A stretch of DNA of 60,133 bases from contig JANWKE010000011.1 of NCBI GenBank assembly GCA_025451535.1, positions 1-60,133 of the forward strand, in the 5' to 3' direction. Of this stretch, positions 34,965 to 42,161 are shown in pieces. Position 1 is the first letter of the stretch, and every line of letters begins with the position of its first letter. The stretch is from Verrucomicrobiia bacterium (GTDB lineage: Bacteria; Verrucomicrobiota; Verrucomicrobiia; Limisphaerales; UBA11358). The translations under genes were made by a program, and so were the position numbers. Under the pieces are notes generated by a model. The model ran no database searches. It had not been told where the DNA came from and was given only the letters and a program-made list of their open reading frames with translations.

Positions 34965-35696
34965 TCAATTGACTCTCTCGGCGACCTGGTATTTGAACAT
35001 CCGCTTTTTCATCCAGCGCACGGCGAGCAGGTCGTAAAACGACGCGAACAGCCGGTTCCACACGCCGTAATGGCTCTCACCGGCAAAACGCGGATTGTTC
35101 GTCACCTCGATTTCCGTGACCGAGTGGCCTTCAATCTTGAACAGCGTCGGCAGAAAGCGGTGCATTCCCTTGAAGAATTTCAGGTTCTCGATGCACTCGC
35201 GCTTGAAGGCCCGATAGGTGCAGCCGGCGTCGGCAATTTGCTCACCGGAAAGTTTGTTCCGCACCCAGTTGGCGATGCGTGACGACGCCACGCGGATGAA
35301 ATTATCGCCTTCGCCGCGCGCTTTCACACGTGTGCCGCAGACACAGTCGTATTGCTTTAACGCCTCCAGGAATTTCGGCAGGTCCTTCGGATCGTTCTGC
35401 AAATCGGCATCGAGGGTGACGAGGTATTTGCCCTGCGCCGCCTTCAGGCCGGCCCAGCTGGCCGCGCTTTCACCGCAGTTGAACGCAAACCGTTGCACGC
35501 GGAGGCGCGGATCGCCCGCCGCCAGTTCCTTGAGAATCTCCCACGACTTGTCCCGGCTGCAATCGTCGGTAATGACGACCTCGTACGGCAGCTGGAGCGG
35601 GTCCACCGCCTCGCGGATCGCCTGGATGAGCGCGCGCAAATTGTCCTGCTCGTTGTAGCAGGGAATCACGAGGCTCAGTTCGGGTGCGTCGGCCAT
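34965..35696 (-). CDS. Family 2 glycosyltransferase, DPM1/ArnC-like
   Basis: 243 residues from ATG 35696, which overlaps the preceding stop codon by one base (TAATG). The GT-A fold is clear: LSLVIPCYNEQDNLRALIQA, VVITDDCSRDKSWEIL, and the metal-binding LVTLDADLQNDPKDL (D-A-D), then VCGTRVKARGEG. The pattern, with LQNDP and the conserved R-K-L region, matches polyprenyl-phosphate mannosyl- or glucosyl-transferases, but there are no C-terminal membrane spans. It should transfer a sugar from a nucleotide donor to a lipid carrier at the cytoplasmic face. It could supply the GT39 enzyme encoded at 38359-40122. Confidence 0.85.
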   Translation of the reverse strand: MADAPELSLVIPCYNEQDNLRALIQAIREAVDPLQLPYEVVITDDCSRDKSWEILKELAAGDPRLRVQRFAFNCGESAASWAGLKAAQGKYLVTLDADLQNDPKDLPKFLEALKQYDCVCGTRVKARGEGDNFIRVASSRIANWVRNKLSGEQIADAGCTYRAFKRECIENLKFFKGMHRFLPTLFKIEGHSVTEIEVTNNPRFAGESHYGVWNRLFASFYDLLAVRWMKKRMFKYQVAERVN

Positions 35697-36784
35697 TATT
35701 TCTTGCCGTAAAATTCCGCAATCGTGTCGCAAACTTTGTCAGCGGCGTCCAGAGCCATTTCACCGTGAATCGGCAGCGACAGGATTTCCTTCACGGCCTG
35801 TTCCGTGCGCGGGAGTTTGGGAATAAAGGGGAACAAACCGGTGACTGCCGGTTGCAGATGGTTCGGTTTCGGATAATGGATGCCGGTGTCAATCTCCCTG
35901 GTCTTGAGAAATTTCTGGAGGTCGTCGCGCTTTTCGCACCGGACCACATACATGTGATACACTGGCGTGGCCCATGCACGCACGGGCGGGGTCTGGACGA
36001 TGCCTTTGAGTCGTTCGGCGTAGCGCGCGGCAATCTTGCGGCGGTTTTCGTTGAATCCGTCGAGGTGCTTCAACATCACGCGACCGATGGCCGCCTTGAT
36101 TTCGTCGAACCGCACGTTGTAACCCGGAAATTCGTGGTCGTATTTGCCCTGTCGTCCATGGTTGCGCAGCATCCGCAGGCGGTCGGCCATCTGCGTGTTG
36201 TTCGTGGTGAGGCAGCCGCCGTCGCCGAGCACGGTGAGGTTTTTCGACGGGAAAAAGCTGAACGCGCCGAAGTCGCCCATGCTGCCGACGGTCTTGCCCT
36301 TGTACTTCGCACCCTGCGCTTGCGCGCAATCCTCGATCACCCACAGATGATGCTTCGCCGCGATGGCCAGCACGCGGTCCACGTCCACCGGATGACCGTA
36401 AAGGTAAACCGGGATGAGGCCGACGGTGCGCGGTGTGATGGCGGCTTCGACCTGGTCCAGGTCCAGACAATAGGTGTCGTCAATGTCCACAAACACCGGC
36501 CGGGCGCCGAGATGGATAAGTGGTTCCATGGTCGGGAATGCGGTGTGGCTGGGCACGATGATTTCGTCGCCGGGCCCGACGCCCTGAAGCTGGTGCAGCA
36601 GATAAACAATCATCGTCCAGGACGAGCCGAGCACGCATTGGCTGGTACCGGTGTGCGCGGCGAGTTCTTTTTCAAACTCCTGCGATTCCTTGCCGAGGAT
36701 GTATTGGCCGGAGCGGATGGCGCGCAACGCGGCTTCCTCGACTTCGGCGTTCACGAAACATTTGGATAACGATATTTTGCTCAT
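35696..36784 (-). CDS. DegT/DnrJ/EryC1/StrS family sugar aminotransferase
   Basis: 362 residues. The PLP-binding lysine is Lys181 in FSFFPSKNLTVLGDGG; ED at 151-152 with the AQAQGA segment binds the cofactor ring; GDEIIVPSHTAFPTMEPLI and ARPVFVDID are family signatures. Members aminate keto-sugars attached to nucleotides, producing amino-sugars for surface polysaccharides. It is the first gene of a coupled set with GT2 (1-base overlap) and a membrane protein. A GxxExxY gene bounded by inverted repeats separates it from the Gfo/Idh oxidoreductase gene, with which such enzymes usually work. The exact sugar is unknown. Confidence 0.88.
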   Translation of the reverse strand: MSKISLSKCFVNAEVEEAALRAIRSGQYILGKESQEFEKELAAHTGTSQCVLGSSWTMIVYLLHQLQGVGPGDEIIVPSHTAFPTMEPLIHLGARPVFVDIDDTYCLDLDQVEAAITPRTVGLIPVYLYGHPVDVDRVLAIAAKHHLWVIEDCAQAQGAKYKGKTVGSMGDFGAFSFFPSKNLTVLGDGGCLTTNNTQMADRLRMLRNHGRQGKYDHEFPGYNVRFDEIKAAIGRVMLKHLDGFNENRRKIAARYAERLKGIVQTPPVRAWATPVYHMYVVRCEKRDDLQKFLKTREIDTGIHYPKPNHLQPAVTGLFPFIPKLPRTEQAVKEILSLPIHGEMALDAADKVCDTIAEFYGKK

Positions 36785-36792
36785 AAAGGTTT

Positions 36793-36811
36793 TGTCCGCG
36801 AATTACGCGAA
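36793..36811. repeat. Left inverted repeat beside the GxxExxY gene
   Basis: TCCGCGAATTACGCGAATT; its reverse complement matches the right copy at about 37281-37299 (GATTCGCGAAATTCGCGGA) in 17 of 19 positions. Both lie in the gaps flanking the GxxExxY gene. Confidence 0.55.
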
Positions 36812-37243
36812 TTTGCGCAAATTGCTTTTTGATTTTGGTTGAAAGTCAACCGACTCAATTACGTGATTGGTTAGCACGATGCGTTTCCATTCGAGGCTCG
36901 GTGCACCAAAATTAATCAAAACGCCCACCGCCAAGCCGGAAGATTTCAGGTAATTGATAACTTGGGCTTCCTCGCGCGAACTTAATTTATCCGATGCTTT
37001 TAGTTCGACAATGATTTTGTCGTAAGCCACAAAATCCGCAATGTAAGTTTTCTTAAGCGGGTGTCCTTTGTAGGAAATAGGCATTTCTTTCTGTGCCAAG
37101 GCCGGAATTTTCCGGTGAGACAGTTCGATTTCCATGCATTCCTGGTAAACCGGCTCGGCAAAACCAAAACCCTTTTCACGATGCACTTCCATCGCCGCAC
37201 CGACTATCGCATAAACTTCATCTTTCAGAATCAATTCCACCAT
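36803..37243 (-). CDS. GxxExxY family protein (PD-(D/E)XK nuclease-like fold)
   Basis: 146 residues, with a strong ribosome-binding site (GGAAAGGAG) before ATG 37243. It has the family signature GFAEPVYQECMEIEL and the nuclease-like core DFVAYDKIIVELKA (D then E-x-K), placing it in the PDDEXK_3 family, whose function is not established. It is inserted between two sugar-biosynthesis genes and bounded by inverted copies of a roughly 19-base repeat; the 3' end of the gene overlaps one copy. Codon and base composition are more AT-rich than neighbours, in line with a mobile passenger. No transposase is nearby. Confidence 0.85.
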   Translation of the reverse strand: MVELILKDEVYAIVGAAMEVHREKGFGFAEPVYQECMEIELSHRKIPALAQKEMPISYKGHPLKKTYIADFVAYDKIIVELKASDKLSSREEAQVINYLKSSGLAVGVLINFGAPSLEWKRIVLTNHVIESVDFQPKSKSNLRKFA

Positions 37244-37280
37244 AGGTTGCTCCTTTCCTGCATGCTTTGGTTTTAATTCG

Positions 37281-37299
37281 CCCTGATTCGCGAAATTCG
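37281..37299. repeat. Right inverted repeat beside the GxxExxY gene
   Basis: GATTCGCGAAATTCGCGGA, the near-exact inverse of the copy at 36793-36811. It is built of 9-base words (TTCGCGAAA, TTCGCGGAT). Confidence 0.55.
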
Positions 37300-37303
37300 C
37301 GGA

Positions 37304-38290
37304 TTATTTTAGTTCAACAGCTTTACCGGTTTTCGCGGATTCCAGCGCGGCGTTCATCACGCGGACGGCATCGTAACCGGCCCAGCCGTCGGCGCGCGGC
37401 GCTTTCCGTGTCTGCACCGAGTCAATAAATGCGCGCAACTCGGCCAGCAACGGTTCTTCCGGCGGACATTCAATCTGATGCACCGCGCCTTCCATGCCTT
37501 TGAAATCCTTCCCGTCACGGACGTGCTTGTTTTCGTAGGTCTTGATCTTGTATTGCGCCACGTTGTAATCACAAACCGCGCTCAGTTTGTCCCCGCAAAC
37601 AATGACCTCGCGAAATTTGCCGGGAATGAAATAGTCGTTTTCGACGGTCGCCCAGGTCTTACCGTGCGGCGTGTCGTATTCGAGCGAGACGAATGAGACA
37701 TCATCCATGCCGCGTCCCATGAAATCGTGGTGGATCGCCAGCACGCACTTCGGCAGCGCGCCGAGGATGAAATTAAACAGGTCGGCGAAATGGATGCCGT
37801 CGGCGAACATCACGCCACTGTCGTTGCGCGGGCGTTTGAAGCCGCCGAAATGGCCGCGCACCATGTTCACCCGTCCGAACTGACCCCCCTGCACCGCGTC
37901 GCGCAGCCACAACGTCGCTGGATCGAAACGCAGGATATGGCCGACCTGCAGGATGCGTTTGTTTCTATCGGCCAATTCGGCGAGTTGCTTTGCCTCGTGG
38001 TCGGCCAGCGTCAGCGGTTTTTCGACAAACACGTCCTTACCGGCTTCCAGGATTTCCCTGCCCAGGGCGAAATGATATTGTGCCGGTGTGACAATGACGG
38101 CGCCGTCCACTTTGCCGATGAAATCCTTGTAGTTAGTCGTAAGCCGTTCGGCGGGCAGGCCGAGCTTGCGCGCCGGTTCGAGCTGTTTCTCGCCTATTTC
38201 GGCGACATACAACTCAATCGGGAGGGAATGCAGATTGCGCAAATGGTTGGCACCCCACCGGCCCAAACCCAGAAGCAGAACTTTTGTCAT
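37304..38290 (-). CDS. Gfo/Idh/MocA family NAD(P)-dependent oxidoreductase
   Basis: 328 residues from ATG 38290, which places the Rossmann motif at the very N-terminus (KVLLLGLGRWGANHLRNL, G-x-G-x-x-G). The family core EKPLTLADHEAKQLAELAD includes the catalytic EKP lysine, and HFADLFNFILG provides the conserved D-H region in modified form (GIHFADL). The enzyme should oxidise or reduce a sugar, likely a nucleotide-sugar given the neighbouring DegT aminotransferase. The end of the gene lies 5 bases from a repeat bounding the GxxExxY insertion, so the original operon was probably DegT-adjacent. Confidence 0.85.
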   Translation of the reverse strand: MTKVLLLGLGRWGANHLRNLHSLPIELYVAEIGEKQLEPARKLGLPAERLTTNYKDFIGKVDGAVIVTPAQYHFALGREILEAGKDVFVEKPLTLADHEAKQLAELADRNKRILQVGHILRFDPATLWLRDAVQGGQFGRVNMVRGHFGGFKRPRNDSGVMFADGIHFADLFNFILGALPKCVLAIHHDFMGRGMDDVSFVSLEYDTPHGKTWATVENDYFIPGKFREVIVCGDKLSAVCDYNVAQYKIKTYENKHVRDGKDFKGMEGAVHQIECPPEEPLLAELRAFIDSVQTRKAPRADGWAGYDAVRVMNAALESAKTGKAVELK

Positions 38291-38358
38291 TCCCGAAATT
38301 TTTGAGCAAATCATCTAAGCCAGCAAGAAAAATGCGCCGATTCCTCGTTCGAAAGCGT

Positions 38359-40122
38359 TCAGCGATTCACAAACAGTTTCCATTGGCCGACGTTCGTCAC
38401 CAGGGTCAACGGCGTGGCCGGGTGGTTTTGCAAAAAATGCTCCACCTCGTCGTTGAAGCCGGCAATCCAGATGCGGTGGTTTTCCGCCAGCAAATGCACC
38501 AGTGCGCTTTCATCCGGCAACAGCAAATCACCCAGCCGTTTCTGATTGCCGGGAAATTCAAACGGCACCTGCGCCAGGTTCATGTCGCCGAAATACGGCC
38601 GGCTCGTCGCGGAAATTGCCGGGTAGGCATAAAAGGGCAGGCCTTCGGGCAGCTGGCCCCAGCAAACGATGACATCACCGGGCCGGCAATTCACCCGCAA
38701 CGTCAGGCCCAGCGGTTTGAGCGTCGAATTACGCTTGAGATTGTTCTGAAACAACGGAATTTCGGCCACCGTTACTACCAGACTTAACAGCACCAGTGCC
38801 ACGGTCAGTGCCGTGCACGCGGACGGCTTCCATTTTCGCGCCAGCCATAAAACGAAAAGGATGATTCCCGCCGCGACCGGCGTCTGCCATTTCATCCATC
38901 CGGGCAGCGGATTGTGGAAAGCATAAACCACGGCCAGCGGAAAAAACGCCGGCAACAGCAATGCACCGCCCAGACAAAACCGCCAGGCCAGCGCCGCAAC
39001 AGGTTTGGCCGCCGGTTCACCGCCGAAAAACCGCCAGGCCAGCATCACCGCCAGGGCCGGGAAAATGGGCAGGATGTAAGGAGGCAATTTGGCCTGGGAA
39101 AACGAGAAAAGGGCAAATGTGAAAATGGTCATCGTGTTGAGCAGAACCCAGCCATCCTTTGATTTCGGATCCAGGCCGCACCAATATGCCCGGCGCCACA
39201 ACCACCCCAGCAACCATGTCCACGGCAGCAGTCCGACGGCGAGAATGCCGAAGAAATAAAACAGGCTGCCCTTACGATCTTTGATGGTGGTGCCGAGCAA
39301 ATGTCCCGCAGCCTGGCCAAGGGTCATGTAATGAAATGACTCCGGCACGCGCCGGAAAACCACCAGGAACCACGGCAACACCAGAATTAAGAACAGCACC
39401 AGTCCAACCACCAGGCCGCTCCACAAAAGCTTTTTCGCCGCGAAACTTTTCCAGCGGTAGATCACCAGCACGGCCAGGGCCGCAAGCGGGATGGCCAGGG
39501 CGATGGGACCCTTTGCCGAAAAGCCCAACGCGATAGCCACCCAACCGGCGAGGTGCCAGCTAAAAAACTCTGACTTCCGATTCCTGACTTCGGAATTCAA
39601 GCTTTGCCAGCTTCGCCAGAAGAAATAAATCGCCCAGGTGTTAAACAGGGTTAGGAACATGTCCGTGGTCAGCATCCGCGCCATGACGAAGTACAGCAGG
39701 CTCGTTTGCAGAATCAACGCGCTCCAGAAGCCGACCCGCCGGCCGCCGACGGAACAGCCGAGCAGCCAGACCGCCCATACGCCACCGCAACCCGCGAGCG
39801 CGAGCGGCAGGCGCGCTGCCCATTCGTTCTGGCCGAACCACTTCATCGAAACGGCCACCAGCCAGTAGGTCATCGGCGGTTTGTCGAGATGCGGGAGATA
39901 CCAGAGGTGCGGCACGACCCAGTCGCCGGTCTCGATCATTTCGCGGGCGATTTCGGAGTAGCGCCCTTCGTCGGGCTCGTTCAACGCGCGGCTGCCGAGC
40001 AGGATGAAAAATGTGAATGCCGTCAACAACAGCAATAGCCATCGTTGGCGTGTTTCGGTCAGAAAAACTTTTTCCACAGGCTCTGGAGATACGAAGTCTC
40101 CGACAAACCGTGCCGCCAGCAA
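38359..40122 (-). CDS. GT39/ArnT-like membrane glycosyltransferase
   Basis: 587 residues from TTG 40122, supported by AAAGG 6 bases upstream and absence of an ATG before the conserved region. The N-terminal motif NEPDEGRYSEIAREM carries the catalytic D-E after the first helix, as in ArnT and protein O-mannosyltransferases; it is followed by HLDKPPMTYWL and about ten membrane spans, then a C-terminal periplasmic domain. It transfers a sugar from a polyprenyl-phosphate donor to a lipid or protein outside the inner membrane; the GT2 gene at 34965 may make the donor. About 11 residues near 174-184 (SLNSEVRNRKSEF) are encoded by a 7-base-word repeat and look like an in-frame insertion. Confidence 0.85.
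   Translation of the reverse strand: MLAARFVGDFVSPEPVEKVFLTETRQRWLLLLLTAFTFFILLGSRALNEPDEGRYSEIAREMIETGDWVVPHLWYLPHLDKPPMTYWLVAVSMKWFGQNEWAARLPLALAGCGGVWAVWLLGCSVGGRRVGFWSALILQTSLLYFVMARMLTTDMFLTLFNTWAIYFFWRSWQSLNSEVRNRKSEFFSWHLAGWVAIALGFSAKGPIALAIPLAALAVLVIYRWKSFAAKKLLWSGLVVGLVLFLILVLPWFLVVFRRVPESFHYMTLGQAAGHLLGTTIKDRKGSLFYFFGILAVGLLPWTWLLGWLWRRAYWCGLDPKSKDGWVLLNTMTIFTFALFSFSQAKLPPYILPIFPALAVMLAWRFFGGEPAAKPVAALAWRFCLGGALLLPAFFPLAVVYAFHNPLPGWMKWQTPVAAGIILFVLWLARKWKPSACTALTVALVLLSLVVTVAEIPLFQNNLKRNSTLKPLGLTLRVNCRPGDVIVCWGQLPEGLPFYAYPAISATSRPYFGDMNLAQVPFEFPGNQKRLGDLLLPDESALVHLLAENHRIWIAGFNDEVEHFLQNHPATPLTLVTNVGQWKLFVNR
39569..39600. repeat. 7-base-word repeat inside the GT39 gene
   Basis: The coding strand reads as words GAATTCC, GAAGTCA, GGAATCG, GAAGTCA, a 14-base period. 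It lies in a cytoplasmic loop between two membrane spans and keeps the frame open. Confidence 0.55.
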
Positions 40123-40141
40123 GAAAAACCTTTACCGGGAA

Positions 40142-40210
40142 CGCCGGCCTCTGGCCGGCGAGCGGAGGTTTCCTTGCGTATGATTAACAACTTGCCGGCT
40201 GGAAGCCGGC
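40142..40210. repeat. Pair of REP-like GC-rich hairpins
   Basis: CGCCGGCC-TCT-GGCCGGCG (40142-40160) and GCCGGCT-GGA-AGCCGGC (40194-40210) are two perfect hairpins with 3-base loops, 33 bases apart, in the gap between the aminotransferase stop and the GT39 start. Flanking GGGAA and CTCCC extend the symmetry. Confidence 0.65.
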
Positions 40211-40229
40211 GCTCCCGGCCACCGAAATT

Positions 40230-41405
40230 TCATCGCTTGGCGACCAGCTTCTGTACGTGCCGTTCTATCCGGTCGGCCGCCTCGATGAGTTGATCGTAGC
40301 CGGTGGCAAAGCATGCGCGGCAAAATCCGGCGCCATTGGCCCCAAAGGCCGTGCCCGGCACCATGGCCACGTGTTCGGCCTGCAGCAAACCCACGGCGAA
40401 ATCCGTTTCCTTCAGCCCGGTTTTCTCCACGCACGGGAACGCGTAAAACGACCCCCGCGGCAGATGACATTTCAAACCGATTTCATTGAACCGGCGCACA
40501 ATAAAATCCCGCCGCCGCTGGTATTGCTCACGCATGGCCTTCATGCCGTCCTCGCCGCGCTGCAACGCCTCGATGGCGCCCTCCTGGCTGATGATCGAGG
40601 CACACATCATCGAATACTGGTGCACCTTCATCATCGCCTCAATCAACGTCGCCGGTCCGCACGCGTAGCCGATGCGCCAGCCGGTCATCGCAAACGCCTT
40701 GGAAAAGCCGTGCAGAAAAATCGTTCGCTCCTTCATGCCCGGCAGGCTGGCGATGCTGACGTGTTCGCCTTCGAACGTCAGCTCGGAATAAATCTCGTCG
40801 CTCAGAACGAGCAAATCTTTTTCCACAGCGAATTTCGCAATGGCCTCGACTTGCGCGCGGTCGCACGTGCCGCCGGTCGGATTGCACGGCAGATTCAACA
40901 TCAGCAACTTGCAACCCGGCTGCCACGCGGCGACCAGTGCCCCGGCCGTCAACGCAAAATTGTCTTTGGCATAGGTCGGCACCGGCACCGCCACGCCGTG
41001 CGTCAGCGTGATGCTCGGGTGATAGCTCACGTAACAGGGTTGATGGAACATGACCTTGTCGCCGGGGTTCACCAGCGCGCGGAACGCGATGTCGAGTGCT
41101 TCGGAAACGCCGACCGTAACCAGGATTTCATCCTCAGGCCGGTAACCGATGCCGAAATTTTTTTCAACGTAACGATTAATGGCCCGCCGCAACTCGATCA
41201 GGCCGAGGTTCGAGGTGTAATGGGTCTTGCCCTTTTCGAGCGCGTAAATGGCCGCCTCCCGAATATGCCAGGGCGTGTCGAAATCCGGCTCGCCGATGCC
41301 CAGCGAAATCACGTCCTGCATCTTCGAAACCACTTCAAAGAAATCGCGAATGCCCGAACGGGGCAGGTTGACGACGTGTTTGGCGATGAAACGGGTGGTG
41401 TCCAT
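40230..41405 (-). CDS. PLP-dependent aminotransferase, class I/II (AspC/PatA-like)
   Basis: 391 residues. Fold-type I features: LGIGEPDFDTPWHIREAA at the N-terminus, LLMLNLPCNPTGGTCDR (N-P-T-G), VLSDEIYSELTF (D-x-x-Y), the PLP lysine in HGFSKAFAMTGWRIGYACGP, and a C-terminal arginine in FCRACFATGYD that should hold the substrate carboxylate. Similar enzymes act on aspartate, aromatic or other amino acids; the substrate is not determinable. The Lrp-type regulator gene immediately upstream (35-base gap) suggests amino-acid-responsive control. A cysteine replaces the more usual residue before the substrate arginine (FCRACF), which may be a family trait. Confidence 0.88.
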   Translation of the reverse strand: MDTTRFIAKHVVNLPRSGIRDFFEVVSKMQDVISLGIGEPDFDTPWHIREAAIYALEKGKTHYTSNLGLIELRRAINRYVEKNFGIGYRPEDEILVTVGVSEALDIAFRALVNPGDKVMFHQPCYVSYHPSITLTHGVAVPVPTYAKDNFALTAGALVAAWQPGCKLLMLNLPCNPTGGTCDRAQVEAIAKFAVEKDLLVLSDEIYSELTFEGEHVSIASLPGMKERTIFLHGFSKAFAMTGWRIGYACGPATLIEAMMKVHQYSMMCASIISQEGAIEALQRGEDGMKAMREQYQRRRDFIVRRFNEIGLKCHLPRGSFYAFPCVEKTGLKETDFAVGLLQAEHVAMVPGTAFGANGAGFCRACFATGYDQLIEAADRIERHVQKLVAKR

Positions 41406-41413
41406 GTTCGGAA

Positions 41414-41438
41414 ATTCAGAATTCAGAATTCAGAATTC
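41414..41438. repeat. Tandem 7-base repeat ATTCAGA
   Basis: Three full ATTCAGA units and a partial one, in the gap between the Lrp-type regulator stop and the aminotransferase start. Confidence 0.8.
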
Positions 41439-41440
41439 TT

Positions 41441-41923
41441 TCAGGGCGTGACCTTCAACCGGTCGTTTTCCCCGGCCTTCACGTCCAGGAGGAATCCCTG
41501 TTCCTTGTAAGTGCGCAGCAGAAAATGGGTGGCCGTGGACAGCACGCCTTCGAGCGTGGACAGTTTTTCCGTCACAAATCCCGCCACCTTTTGCAGGCTG
41601 GAGCCATTGACAAACACCAGCAGATCGTAACCGCCGGACATGAGATAGCACGACTCGACCTCGTCGAACCGGCTGATGCGCTCGGCCAGGCGGTTGAAGC
41701 CGCCGCCGCGCTCGGGCGTGATGCGCACTTCGATGACGGCGTGCACGATGCCGGCGTCTTCCTCGGCCAGATTCAACACCGGCCGCCAGCCCAGCAGGAG
41801 CCGATCCTTTTTGAGTTGATCCAACTGGCGGTTGACCTCGACTTCCGAGAGGTTGAGCACCTGCGCCATCTGCGCCGTGCTCAAGCCGCCGCCTTCGAGC
41901 AAAAGTTTGATTAACGGATTCAT
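41441..41923 (-). CDS. Lrp/AsnC family transcriptional regulator
   Basis: 160 residues from ATG 41923. An N-terminal winged-helix (LSTAQMAQVLNLSEVEVNRQLDQLKK) is followed by the RAM/AsnC ligand-binding domain (AVIEVRITPERGGGFNRLAE, YLMSGGYDLLVFVNGSSLQK). Length and order match the family. The DNA-binding helix-turn-helix lacks the usual leading basic patch, which some single-domain-like relatives also lack. Located just upstream of the aminotransferase gene on the same strand, so it likely controls that gene in response to an amino acid. The gap contains only the 7-base repeat. Confidence 0.85.
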   Translation of the reverse strand: MNPLIKLLLEGGGLSTAQMAQVLNLSEVEVNRQLDQLKKDRLLLGWRPVLNLAEEDAGIVHAVIEVRITPERGGGFNRLAERISRFDEVESCYLMSGGYDLLVFVNGSSLQKVAGFVTEKLSTLEGVLSTATHFLLRTYKEQGFLLDVKAGENDRLKVTP

Positions 41924-42161
41924 CGGAAGATCAGTTTCGCAAAAATCCGCCGTAAATCCATAAATAATTCTGCACCAAAAGACTTTTGCCCTTGGTTCAA
42001 ATCCTGGTTTTGACACTCTGCGCCGCAATCAGAAAACTCTTGATTGAAGCATTGAAAATGATACGTAGTCCTCATTTCGTAGTGGCCGGTTTTGATTCAA
42101 GTCGGATTGTAAATGGCCGGTGACCTGAGAAAGAGCAACGAATAAAAACACTGACATCACG

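Noticed and set aside
35684-36769. Plus-strand open frame of 361 codons opposite the DegT gene
   Set aside because: Shadow frame: the minus strand encodes a complete DegT aminotransferase with PLP lysine and correct length.
40257-41510. Plus-strand open frame of 417 codons opposite the aminotransferase
   Set aside because: Antisense shadow of a well-supported PLP enzyme gene; no ribosome-binding site or domain.
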